Shown here: piece after piece, positions 1-7,476 of the stretch
Layout: the number at the start of each line of letters is the position of its first letter
How positions within the stretch are numbered: position 1 is the stretch's first letter
Origin: CAVYPR01 sp052145775
GTDB lineage: Bacteria > Actinomycetota > Acidimicrobiia > Acidimicrobiales > RAAP-2
Direction: 5' to 3'
Assembly: GCA_052145775.1 (NCBI GenBank)
Contig: JBKQNY010000122.1
Coordinates: forward strand, 1-15,662
DNA: 15,662 nucleotides
Notes under the pieces: generated by a model
What the model was told of the DNA's origin: nothing
The model's input: the letters and a program-made list of their open reading frames with translations, nothing else
The model's database searches: none
Position numbers and translations under genes: made by a program

Positions 1-78
1 GTAGCTCGCCCCGGCGAGCACCGCTTCGACAGCCGCCCCGAACTCGGACGGCAGGTACCTCTCCCGGCCCCTGGACAT
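1..78 (-). CDS. Partial CDS, N-terminal 26 residues, unknown product
   Basis: The first 26 codons of a minus-strand gene run off the left edge. The ATG at 78 has a near-perfect Shine-Dalgarno AGGAGGTG about 4-7 bases upstream (roughly 83-90), which makes this a convincing start. The visible peptide begins MSRGRERYLPSEF and ends with a segment like AVEAVLAGASY. The small helical end could be the start of a helix-turn-helix, as in transposases or regulators, but that is a guess. No family can be assigned from so little sequence. Confidence 0.55.
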   Translation of the reverse strand, partial: MSRGRERYLPSEFGAAVEAVLAGASY

Positions 79-291
79 GCGACACCTCCTGGTCAGGAGT
101 TGTCGCGGTCACCACTTGAGTCCAACGACCATGTTCGAACCCCTTCGATCGCCGCCCCGCTCCCGGTGGTCGGAGGCGACTGCGCCAGCCCCGTTGTGTC
201 AGGCTTCGGCAAGATTGGCGTTCAAACCGAAGGAAGATTGATTGCCGCCGCGTCGTCGAATTCTTGCCTTGAAGATCCTGAGCGGCTCGCC

Positions 292-1905
292 TCAGGTTGC
301 CACAACGGCAGACTTCGGGTTCCGTCTCAGTCGCTCGTGTGGTAACTCCCTCGTGAAAGCAAGTGAAATCAGTGCCAGGAGTGCAGCTGCTAGGAGTCCG
401 GCCTTGAGCGATCGGAGCTGTGCCGCCTCGTAGTCGTCGACGAGGGCATCGGTCGTAGGTTGGTCGAGCCCAGCCTTCTTCGCCGCTATTTCGATCTGCG
501 TGGAGGCCACGAAGTTGATGTTGGAGCCGGCCGCAACGCCCACTTGGGCGGAAACCTCCGAGCTGATGCGAGGGTCGTGCTTGACGTTGGCGATGAAGGT
601 GCTGGTCAACCCAATTAGCACGATGCTCCCGATGAGTGCCACGCCGAGCGATGAGCCGAGCTGCTGTCCCGTGTACTGGAGCCCACCGGCCTCGCTTCGA
701 CCCGACTCCTCGACGGAGGACTGCACGACGTTGCCCAGCTGGGAGATCATGAGACCCATCCCCACACCGAGCACGGCCATGCCAATGGCGAATCCGGCAC
801 TGGAGAGGGTCGGCTTGATCGTCCAAAGCAGGATGATGGCGCCAGCGAGCGTCACGACGAGACCGCTCCGGACGATTGCCCGCACCGTGAAGCGGTTCGA
901 GAGCCGTGCTCCGACTGCGGCGGTCGCGAACATGGCGATGGAGATGGGCAGCATCTTTATCCCCGTCTCGAGTGGGCTCAGCCCGAGGACCAATTGGAGA
1001 TAGAGCGGGACGACGAAGAAGATCCCCATGAGCAGCAGGTTCTGGCTGAACATCCCGATCAGTCCAGATCGCACCGGTGGGATCTTGGCCAGTGAGAGAT
1101 GGACAAGTGGGTCGCGGTTCGCCTGTTCGCGATGCCTCTGCCAGGTGACGAACGCCCAGATCAGTGCGCCCCCGGCGGCGATCACGAAGAGGGTGAGGGA
1201 GAAGCCGAAGATGGTGATCGGAGAGTTCCTAGGCTTGACCCATCCCCAGGTGCTCGACTTGAGGACCCCGTAGACGAAAACCCCGAGACCGGCAGCCGAA
1301 AGCACCGAACCGACGATGTCCAGTTTCGGCTTCGGTGTCGGAGCCGGTGCGTCCTTCACCTTGCGCATCATGACAAGAATGAAGGCGGCGATGAAGACTT
1401 CCCCTATGAACACGACGCGCCACGTCAGCACGGTCGTCGCCCAGCCGCCAACGATGGGTCCGACCGCTATCCCCGCACCGGCGACGCCGCCGATGACCGC
1501 GTAGGCGGCTTTGCGGCCGGTTCCCTCGAAATTTCCCGCGATCAGGGCTGCGAGAGCTGGGAAGACGAGTCCCGCGCCGATCCCCTCGAGCACCGACCAT
1601 CCGAGGGCGAGCTGGAGCACGGTCTGGGAAGCAGCGGTCATGGCCGAGCCGCAGGCATAGATGATCAACCCGATGACGAACGCCCGACGCCGACCAATGA
1701 TGTCGCCGATCTTGGCGCCAGTCATGATCAACATGGCCATGACAAGGCAGTAGAGAGTGATGACGGCCTGGATCGTGGTGACGGTGGTATGGAAGTCGTG
1801 TACCAGCGCACTGATGGAGACGTTCATCACGGACTGGTCCAGCACCATCAGGAACTGTGCCGTGGCCAACGCAATGAGCGCCGGCAAACCCTTTTTCGCC
1901 ACCAT
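292..1905 (-). CDS. MFS transporter, DHA2 family (14-TM drug:H+ antiporter type)
   Basis: This is a 537-residue polytopic membrane protein, the usual length for DHA2 (EmrB/QacA-like) exporters, which expel drugs or toxic organics in exchange for protons. The N-terminus carries the 14-TM signature LDQSVMNVSIS (residues about 22-32). The loop between TM2 and TM3 has the MFS motif A GAKIGDIIGRRRAF (about 63-76), and GAGIAVGPIVGG (about 143-154) is the antiporter motif C. Two large hydrophobic halves follow, and a soluble Ala/Lys-rich stretch precedes the last TM near 500. The ATG at 1905 is preceded by a GGGGAGGG purine run about 10 bases upstream. It lies 184 bp downstream of the CMD-like gene on the same strand, so cotranscription is possible but not shown. 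The substrate cannot be predicted. No lesion is visible. Confidence 0.93.
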   Translation of the reverse strand: MVAKKGLPALIALATAQFLMVLDQSVMNVSISALVHDFHTTVTTIQAVITLYCLVMAMLIMTGAKIGDIIGRRRAFVIGLIIYACGSAMTAASQTVLQLALGWSVLEGIGAGLVFPALAALIAGNFEGTGRKAAYAVIGGVAGAGIAVGPIVGGWATTVLTWRVVFIGEVFIAAFILVMMRKVKDAPAPTPKPKLDIVGSVLSAAGLGVFVYGVLKSSTWGWVKPRNSPITIFGFSLTLFVIAAGGALIWAFVTWQRHREQANRDPLVHLSLAKIPPVRSGLIGMFSQNLLLMGIFFVVPLYLQLVLGLSPLETGIKMLPISIAMFATAAVGARLSNRFTVRAIVRSGLVVTLAGAIILLWTIKPTLSSAGFAIGMAVLGVGMGLMISQLGNVVQSSVEESGRSEAGGLQYTGQQLGSSLGVALIGSIVLIGLTSTFIANVKHDPRISSEVSAQVGVAAGSNINFVASTQIEIAAKKAGLDQPTTDALVDDYEAAQLRSLKAGLLAAALLALISLAFTRELPHERLRRNPKSAVVAT

Positions 1906-2089
1906 GTTGCTTGCGGCCCTCCCCGGTGTTGCCCGGATCCGCCTCTGTCATGGCGTTGTCAACGGCGCCACCGATCGGGAGTCGCTTGTCTCCACATGCC
2001 CGCTCAACCGTTGTGTCCGACCTGCCTACTGGAACGTCAACGCACTTCTCACCTCACCGGGGGTCCCGATGGGGGCGACTCGCCTTCGC

Positions 2090-2416
2090 TCAGTCAGAGG
2101 ACTGCATCTCCTGGATGGCGTCGTCGATGGCCACCGCAAGCCCGAGCGCTTCGGCGACCGTGCCGGCAGCGGACACCACCCGGGGAGCACCGATGATTGG
2201 GGCGACGGCGACAAGGACGCCTCGGGCGTCCTCCGCATTCAAGCCCGCTTCAGCCGCCACCCCCAGGTTCAAGAAGTACGACGCCACAGGGGCGTCGACC
2301 GCAGCAAGCGCTCCGAGGCGAACCAACATCAGCTCACGTCCACTCAGACTGGTGCGGCTGACCGACACCGCCGTCATGTCCGAGATGGTGTCGAGGAGGG
2401 GACTGTCTTCGCTCAT
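2090..2416 (-). CDS. Carboxymuconolactone decarboxylase (CMD)-like family protein
   Basis: A 108-residue soluble helical protein. The central part (LSGRELMLVRLGALAAVDAP, then an AGLNAEDARGVLVAVAPIIG segment and PRVVSAAGTVAEAL) follows the CMD/AhpD fold pattern: an RE-x-x-LVRLAALVAL helix, a GxxxEE/D-x-x-VL helix and an AP-x-x-G-x-PR turn. The CxxC pair of the AhpD peroxidase branch is absent, so thiol peroxidase-reductase activity is not expected and the function is unknown. The ATG at 2416 has GAAGGA about 9 bases upstream. It lies between the DUF1269 pseudogene and the MFS gene, all on the minus strand. In this neighbourhood a stress-related role is an inference from context only. Confidence 0.75.
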   Translation of the reverse strand: MSEDSPLLDTISDMTAVSVSRTSLSGRELMLVRLGALAAVDAPVASYFLNLGVAAEAGLNAEDARGVLVAVAPIIGAPRVVSAAGTVAEALGLAVAIDDAIQEMQSSD

Positions 2417-2552
2417 CTTTCACGTCCTTCTGTTCGATGTATTGGTGGGGATTGCTGCACGCCGTAGCGCGACTGGTGTCCTGGTCCAATTTGGGCTGTC
2501 CGACCCGAGATACCCAAGGGTCCGCTCAGTTCCGTCGGAGGAGCCGAACCCT

Positions 2553-2570
2553 GTGTCCGGCATCGGACAC
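2553..2570 (-). terminator. Perfect hairpin GTGTCCG-4-CGGACAC
   Basis: A perfect 7-bp inverted repeat with a 4-base loop lies 25 bases beyond the stop of the DUF1269 pseudogene (minus strand) and about 140 bases upstream of the CMD-like start. No T-tract follows on the minus strand, so it is not a classic intrinsic terminator. It may be a factor-assisted terminator, or an operator for the downstream gene. Confidence 0.4.
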
Positions 2571-2594
2571 CCTTGGCATCGTAGGTCGAACATC

Positions 2595-3105
2595 TCAGTT
2601 GACTTCCTTCGCCGTCTCCTGAACAGCCTTGTCGAGGTCCTTGGCGCTGACGTCGAGCTCCTTGGCCGCATGCTTCTCTGCCTTTAATTCGGCCTTGTTG
2701 ATCGCGTCCTCCATGGTGCTCTCGCCCACGATCACTAGGGCGGCCTGGCCAGCATCTATGAGGTCGCTGAACTCCTTCACATCGGACCGGGACATCCCCT
2801 TCTACAGGTGTCCACTCATCCCGCCAACCGCCGCCCCGACCGCCGCGGCACCGATGACTGCGGACGGGAACAAAATGCCGACGACGGCCCCTACCGCGGC
2901 GCCACCCCAGGCCCCCGTGGCGGGTCGCCGTCTCATGCTTATTGAAGTGGACCTTGCCATCGGCATCCTTGGTGACCACTCCCGCGTCATAGGTCCCGAC
3001 CGCCCCTGCGGCATGCAGGTCCTTCACGACCTCGTAGTCGGCCCGGGCTGCCGCCTCGCTCCCGTAGGTCCCGACATAGATGAAGGCTGCGTCCGCCTTG
3101 GCCAT
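2595..3105 (-). pseudogene. DUF1269-family protein, pseudogene (frameshift + amber stop)
   Basis: Read through its lesions, this encodes a 169-position protein aligning end to end with the intact copy at 9479-9988, at about 70% identity. Residues 1-65 (from the ATG at 3105, RBS AGGAG) are in one frame. An extra C at about 2910-2911, after the GGGGG run in ATRHGG, shifts the frame. The next segment (WGGAAVGAVVGILFP and a Gly/Ala-rich membrane region) is open until a TAG at 2804-2802. The intact paralogue has TGG (Trp) there. The same frame then resumes at MSRSDVKE and continues to 2595. DUF1269 proteins pair a short ferredoxin-like soluble part with a glycine-zipper-like membrane segment; their function is unknown, and they are often stress-associated. 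The insertion alone could be a sequencing error, but the nonsense change makes true decay likely. Confidence 0.85.
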
Positions 3106-3356
3106 CTGCGTGGCTCCTGTTGATCTGGGTCCTATGCGAGGTCGTCAACCGGCCCCACGTGGGCACCCTACCTCCGAGCCAGGCTCCGGCACAGTGCCTT
3201 TGGCCACATGGGACCACTCGAGACGATCGGTACATCTGCGGTCGTGCAGAATGAACTTGAGGCCAGGGGCTATCGCGCGATGCGGTGTCTTCGCGGCCAT
3301 GAATTTGTGTGGAATCGGTGCTGCAGCCCGTGTGCGATCGGCAACGCTCGGCCGCG

Positions 3357-3929
3357 TCAGATCTTTCCGGCATCCGTTGGTGTGCTGCTGGAGCCGACAG
3401 CATCGGGGGTGTTCCTGCGTTCGGTCACACGGGTGGCGGTACCCAGAATCATCCGGATGACGACGGCAATTACGGCTAGGTCGGTCAACATCTGGAAGGT
3501 GACGATCACCCGAGCTAGCTCGGTCTTCGGAGTGATGTCACCGAACCCCACCGTCGAAAACACCGTGACGGTGAAGTACAGGGCATCGATTCTCGAAAGC
3601 GCTGACCCGAACGTGGCCGGGTTTGAGCGAGACAGCGTCAGGTAAGACCATGCGAACCAGAACAGGAAGAGCGGAAGAATCGTGGCCAATGCGACGATCG
3701 CCCGTTGCATCGGGTGCTTGTGTTTGGCAATTGCTCCTAGCTCGACTGCGAGGACTGCCACAAACAGCGCCAACCCCGCGAAGAAGCGCAACCCCATTTC
3801 CTTGTGAGGACGACCCTCGATCGGAAGGAAGGAGTACAGGCCCAGAAACAGGGCCACCGATACGACGGAGCGCAGTGCCGTCTTCAACAGGTCCCGGTGA
3901 GCGACATCGCCGCTCAAGTAAGTGCTCAT
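3357..3929 (-). CDS. Potassium channel family protein (4 TM, one pore loop)
   Basis: A membrane protein with hydrophobic segments at about residues 16-35, 45-68, 76-100 and 139-162 of the 190-residue form. A pore loop lies before the last one, with the K+ selectivity filter TVGFGD (residues 126-131) preceded by an ALYFTVTVFS pore helix. This is the bacterial two-pore-helix/ion_trans_2 type that conducts K+ across the cytoplasmic membrane. No RCK/TrkA-N domain follows; the short C-tail is basic and Ser/Thr-rich. I chose the ATG at 3929 because it begins just ahead of the hydrophilic N-tail and has GGAG about 12 bases upstream. An in-frame GTG at 4034 would add 35 non-hydrophobic, Arg/Asp-rich residues and has no good RBS. 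It lies 251 bp upstream of the DUF1269 pseudogene on the same strand. Confidence 0.85.
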   Translation of the reverse strand: MSTYLSGDVAHRDLLKTALRSVVSVALFLGLYSFLPIEGRPHKEMGLRFFAGLALFVAVLAVELGAIAKHKHPMQRAIVALATILPLFLFWFAWSYLTLSRSNPATFGSALSRIDALYFTVTVFSTVGFGDITPKTELARVIVTFQMLTDLAVIAVVIRMILGTATRVTERRNTPDAVGSSSTPTDAGKI

Positions 3930-4249
3930 AAGAGTAAGGCTCCGATCGGGTTGTGGCGGATCGTCCGTCCGACAGTAATGGGCATCCCCCGTCCTGTCCC
4001 CACGGACCGTCACCATCAGCCGAAGTGGATTCACCGATCTGCAGTGTCGATGTCAAAGCACAGAGCTGCGCAAGAGCGACGAATCTGGTCAGTTCGTCAT
4101 TGACTTCCCGGCTCGCTACGCCGGACTACACCGAGCGGGACTTCAAAGCCGTCACGGCGGCGATCCGCTCCAGCCGACTGCGAGCCATCTGGGGTGCCTG
4201 AGATGAGAAGTCACCTCAAGCCCTGCCGGGCCCCGGTGACGTCGCCCTG
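3930..4249. other. Intergenic stretch, divergent promoter region
   Basis: This separates the minus-strand potassium channel from the plus-strand small membrane gene and should hold their promoters, though I see no clear -35/-10 pair. A plus-strand reading frame ending at 4201 has a peptide-like tail (DYTERDFKAVTAAIR) that could be a remnant of a lost gene. It has no credible start or RBS and was not called. Confidence 0.4.
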
Positions 4250-4474
4250 GTGCGGATCTACGCTGTCGAAATGACCAAAAGACAGCTCACCAGAATCGGA
4301 GCAATCGCCACGATCGGTGGCGGGATTGTGACGTTCCACGGCGTCACCAGTGGGCACTGGCGAAGAGCTCACACGGTATTCGCCACGGTGGGCGGGGTCG
4401 TCGGAGTTCTAACCTTCTTCCAGAGCCTCCGTCGCGTCGAGGTGGCTCCCGGTGGGGAAACGGCAACGGTCTGA
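4250..4474 (+). CDS. Small two-TM membrane protein, hypothetical
   Basis: A 74-residue protein (67 if it starts at the in-frame ATG at 4271) with two hydrophobic helices, around residues 17-33 and 42-60, joined by a short basic/His loop (GHWRRAH). I do not recognise the family. The 74-residue form starts at GTG 4250; neither start has an obvious Shine-Dalgarno. Its stop is only 8 bases before the ATG of the FUSC-like gene, so the two probably form one transcript and the small protein may be an accessory to it. The role is unknown. Confidence 0.5.
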   Translation: MRIYAVEMTKRQLTRIGAIATIGGGIVTFHGVTSGHWRRAHTVFATVGGVVGVLTFFQSLRRVEVAPGGETATV

Positions 4475-4482
4475 TCCGGCCC

Positions 4483-5541
4483 ATGAGCCAACTCACGAAG
4501 GTATTTGCGCTAAATCGGAAGGGATTCAGTCTGCCCGGCGGCGTGGCCGTCGGCGTAGTCCTGCTGGTGATCTGATTCGCCATCGCCCAGCTCAACCAGC
4601 AGAAGTATCTCGTCAGCATCATCTTCGCCGTACTGACGACCGCCCTGAGCGACCCCGGCTGTGGTTACTGGAACCGAGCGAAGGGTATGGGCGCCTTCGG
4701 CTTCGGCGGTGCGGCGGTGACGGCCCTGGCATTCTACGTCGGAGCCCAATCCTGGGGATGGGTGGTACTCGCTCTCTTCGGGGTCACGCTGTTGGCTGGG
4801 TTGGCGGTGAAGTTCGGACTGCATCGATTCAGCGTGGGACTGCTGCTCAACATCTGGTTCGTCGTCGCTGTCGTCCTGCCAGGTAGTTACCACGCTGATC
4901 GGATCAAGACCAACGGATGGCATCAGGCGCTGGCCTGGCTGATCGGATCGGCCCTATGGATTGCGTTGACCGGCGTCGTGTGGTTGGCGAGCAGGCGGAA
5001 ATGGCGGCCACGGCCGGTCATCGACCTCCCCGGTGAGCCCTTCTCCTCGGTCGACCTCACCCGACCGGTCGTGCTGTTCGCATTGATACGGGCACTGGCC
5101 TTGGCGGCATCTGCCGCCATTGCCTTCGGTTTACATGAGCCTGATGCCGATTGGATGGTGATCGCGACCTTGATCGCAATGAAACCGAGCATCGAGCAGT
5201 CCAGGCTGGTGGGCCTCCAGCGCGTCATCGGTGCGGCCTTGGGCGCCGCTGTTGCGATACCCATACTGTTGACCGTCCACAACAGGGACGCATTGGAAGT
5301 GACCATCATCCTCCTGGTCGCGATCGGGGCTTTCATACACGGCGTGAACTACGCCTACTACACGGCCGCCATCGCAAGTGCGGCCCTGATCGCCGCAGAC
5401 CTGCCGCATCCCACCAACTACGCGTCTGAGCGACGGCGGGTGCTCTTCACGTTCATCGGGGTGGGGATCGGTGTGGTGGTCATGTTCATTGCAGACCGGA
5501 TGCAAAAGCGCTCAGCGAACGCCGCACCGTCACCCATGTGA
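4483..5541 (+). pseudogene. FUSC-family membrane protein with in-frame TGA at codon 31
   Basis: From ATG 4483 to the stop at 5541 there is one continuous frame of 353 codons, broken only by TGA at 4573-4575. That stop falls inside the first hydrophobic helix (after VAVGVVLLVI), where Trp or another hydrophobic residue would be expected. The C-terminal part holds a second block of membrane helices, with DADWMVIATLIAMKPSIEQS and GLQRVIGAALGA typical of the FUSC_2 (fusaric-acid-resistance/aromatic acid exporter-like) domain. Such proteins are inner-membrane parts of efflux systems. The rest of the frame is intact and high in G+C at third positions, so the mutation is young, or translation restarts at ATG 4687 (284 residues, AAGGG just upstream), or the stop is read through. 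The protein from 4687 would lack the first helix pair. Confidence 0.75.
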
Positions 5542-5689
5542 ACTGCGCCAGGGCGGCACCCTCCTCCCGGGCAATTATACAAAGGCGGCTTCGGGGCGTT
5601 GCCGCTGGCGGCATTTGTGATCATTGTTGCCGCGACCGGTAGCGTACGAATACGGCATCGCTTGTTGCGATGCACCTGAAGTCATCTCG

Positions 5690-5696
5690 AAGGAGG
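5690..5696 (+). promoter_or_regulatory. Strong RBS (AAGGAGG) for the HdeD-like gene
   Basis: A 7-base perfect anti-16S match lies 6 bases before ATG 5703. It fixes the start at MSSMSTTD rather than at the in-frame ATG at 5670, which would place the RBS inside the gene. Confidence 0.85.
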
Positions 5697-5702
5697 ATCC
5701 GC

Positions 5703-6263
5703 ATGTCCAGCATGAGTACGACCGACTCGGCGGAGAGCGTCAGGGCTATCGGACGGAAGTGGTGGTTGCTCGCCCTCTTCGGAGTCATCACGATCGGATT
5801 CGGTATTGTCCTGACCTTCAAGCCCGGCAAGTCGGTGCACGCCATCGCCGTGATCATCGGAATCTGGTTGTTGATACTCGGTGTCGTGCGGCTCATACAG
5901 GCGATCGGTGCAACGGGCGAGCGAACGGGCTTCGTCATTGTGGGACTGCTGTCGATCGTTATCGCGCTCATCTTGCTGCACCACACCACTACGACCGTCG
6001 CTGTCCTCGGGTTCATCGTTGGCATCTTCTGGACGATCGGGGGCGTTACCGAGCTGTTCCACGGCTTCAGCGCCAACGAAGGCGGCGTCAGCTGGCCGAC
6101 CGTGATTTTGGGCCTCATTGCGACGATCGTCGGAATCCTCTGCCTGGTCTACCCGAGCCTGTCACTCTCTATCATTTGTGTGATCGTCGGAATCGGAATG
6201 ATCGTCTATGGCATCGTCGTGGTACTGGCAAGCCTTGAAGTCCGCAAAGCCAAGGAGGGTTGA
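5703..6263 (+). CDS. HdeD family (DUF308) membrane protein
   Basis: A 186-residue protein with six predicted membrane helices at about residues 20-38, 44-66, 75-93, 98-118, 131-150 and 153-176. They occur as repeated two-helix units with the DUF308 pattern (GxxxxxxGIVLTFKPGKS, then GIWLLILGVVRLIQAI; again GIFWTIGGVTELFHGF; again IVGILCLVYPSLSLSI). HdeD in enterobacteria is an inner-membrane protein of the acid-resistance island. Actinobacterial homologues are common and uncharacterised, so an acid or general stress role is family-based inference. It stands alone on the plus strand with 161 bp of non-coding sequence upstream. It is intact. Confidence 0.88.
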   Translation: MSSMSTTDSAESVRAIGRKWWLLALFGVITIGFGIVLTFKPGKSVHAIAVIIGIWLLILGVVRLIQAIGATGERTGFVIVGLLSIVIALILLHHTTTTVAVLGFIVGIFWTIGGVTELFHGFSANEGGVSWPTVILGLIATIVGILCLVYPSLSLSIICVIVGIGMIVYGIVVVLASLEVRKAKEG

Positions 6264-6784
6264 TCCCTCGAACTGCGCGGTTCTCGGCCGACGCCATGAG
6301 CCCCTCGTGGCTTCCAGGGTTCAGCGGGGCCGCATTTGAGACGTGCCATTTCCCCGGCAATGCGTCTAGTACCTCTCGGCTCGAAACCGGTCCTCGAGGG
6401 TGGGGGCCGAGGCGGATTCCAGCCGAATCATGGCGGGGTCGCCACCTATCTTTGAGGTCCCCTCGGTCTGCGAGACACCGCAGCGCGACGGGTACCTCTC
6501 GGTGAACGGAGTCGCCCGACGGGCGACGCAGGCAGTCGACCTTTCGTGGCGACGATGGAATTCCACCGCCTCGTCTCGGATGGACTCCCCGGGCCGCAAA
6601 ATGATCCCTGCGGATCCACGTCACCCCTTCGGTTTCAAGGGGCGGCGGGTAATGCATCTCATCGGCCATCATCACGTGAAGGTTCGGCCGCTCCATGCAG
6701 GTGATCCACCGACGGCCGTGGGGGCGTCCAGGGCCATCGGCCCACGTGCCACAAGGTGCTGGCGCCAGCCCGATCTCTGAATCC
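6264..6784. other. 521-bp region without a confident gene; possible degraded minus-strand ORF
   Basis: No intact gene is supported. On the minus strand two frames look protein-like in succession. One runs from about 6696 to 6620 (starts MERPNLHVMMADEMHYPPP). The other runs from about 6650 to 6366 (contains ESIRDEAVEFHRRHE) and has strongly G/C-biased third codon positions until its TAG. They overlap near 6620-6650 with a frame change, as expected for one short gene with an indel. I do not recognise the product. No hairpin terminator for the HdeD-like gene was found. Confidence 0.3.
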
Positions 6785-7401
6785 CTACTTGAGAATGTTC
6801 ACCGCCCTGGCGACAACCAGCAGAGCCACGACGAGCGAGATGCCCTCCTCAGCCATCATCATTAGCTTCATCCACGTCTTGATAGCCGAAACGTCCGTCG
6901 GGCTGAAGGCCGTAGCCGTGGCAAAGGCGAAATGGAAGTAGTCGACAAACTGAGGTCGCCAGCCAGCCGACACGTACGCTTCATTCTTCATCTCCGGGAA
7001 AATCAACGCCGGAGGATGATCGGTGCCGCAGCCCGAGCGCCGGGTCCGCCACGGTCGAGCGCCCAGTACCAGAGCCCGAAGGCGATGACGTTGGTCAACC
7101 AGATCGCACCGCCGCTGGCGAGAAGCACCTTCGCGTCGTTGGTAAACGACGAAACGTTGATGATCGAGACGACGAGACGAACGGCAGCATCAGCGTTTGC
7201 GATCGTGATCACTCCGATGAGGACGCTGGTGAGCCCCGTTAGCCACGGCCGATCCCGGTCGATGCGGCCGGGGTCCCCAATGATGAGTGCACCGAGAAGG
7301 GTCACGAGGAGCACGAGAAAGAGCCACCGGGCGTCCCCATTGCGAAGCTCGGGGGGCAGGGTCGACCGCAGAAGGCCTGCAACAATGACGCCGAGGGCCA
7401 T
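6785..7401 (-). pseudogene. DUF1345-like multi-TM membrane protein, frameshifted
   Basis: Two adjacent frames together make one protein of about 205 residues. The N-terminal part (from ATG 7401, bounded by an upstream in-frame TGA) has three or four hydrophobic helices and the conserved-looking block GGAIWLTNVIAFGLWYWALD followed by RGGPGARA. In frame it would end at a TGA near 7004. The C-terminal part, one frame over, reads ALIFPEMKNEAY, then WRPQFVDYFHFAFATATAFS, and ends with a helix VVARAVNIL. That is the normal continuation in related actinobacterial membrane proteins of unknown function. One base is missing between roughly 7025 and 7040, around the GGG and GCGG runs. A sequencing error is possible, since both halves otherwise look undamaged. 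Confidence 0.7.
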
Positions 7402-7476
7402 CGGTCAGCGCGCCTCGCCAGAAATGGGTGCTGGCTTGTCGTCAGTCCTCTCCTCCGTGCCTGCCACGTTCAAGGA

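Noticed and set aside
277..296. Inverted repeat CCTGAG-8-CTCAGG at the end of the MFS gene
   Set aside because: Only a 6-bp stem, it overlaps the stop codon and has no T-tract; too weak to call a terminator.
1099..2196. A 365-codon plus-strand open frame across the MFS gene
   Set aside because: Antisense shadow with Asp/Arg/His-rich low-complexity composition; the MFS protein on the minus strand is clear.
2802..2804. TAG read as pyrrolysine or another recoded residue
   Set aside because: The intact paralogue has Trp, a second lesion lies upstream in the same gene, and nothing in the window suggests recoding machinery.
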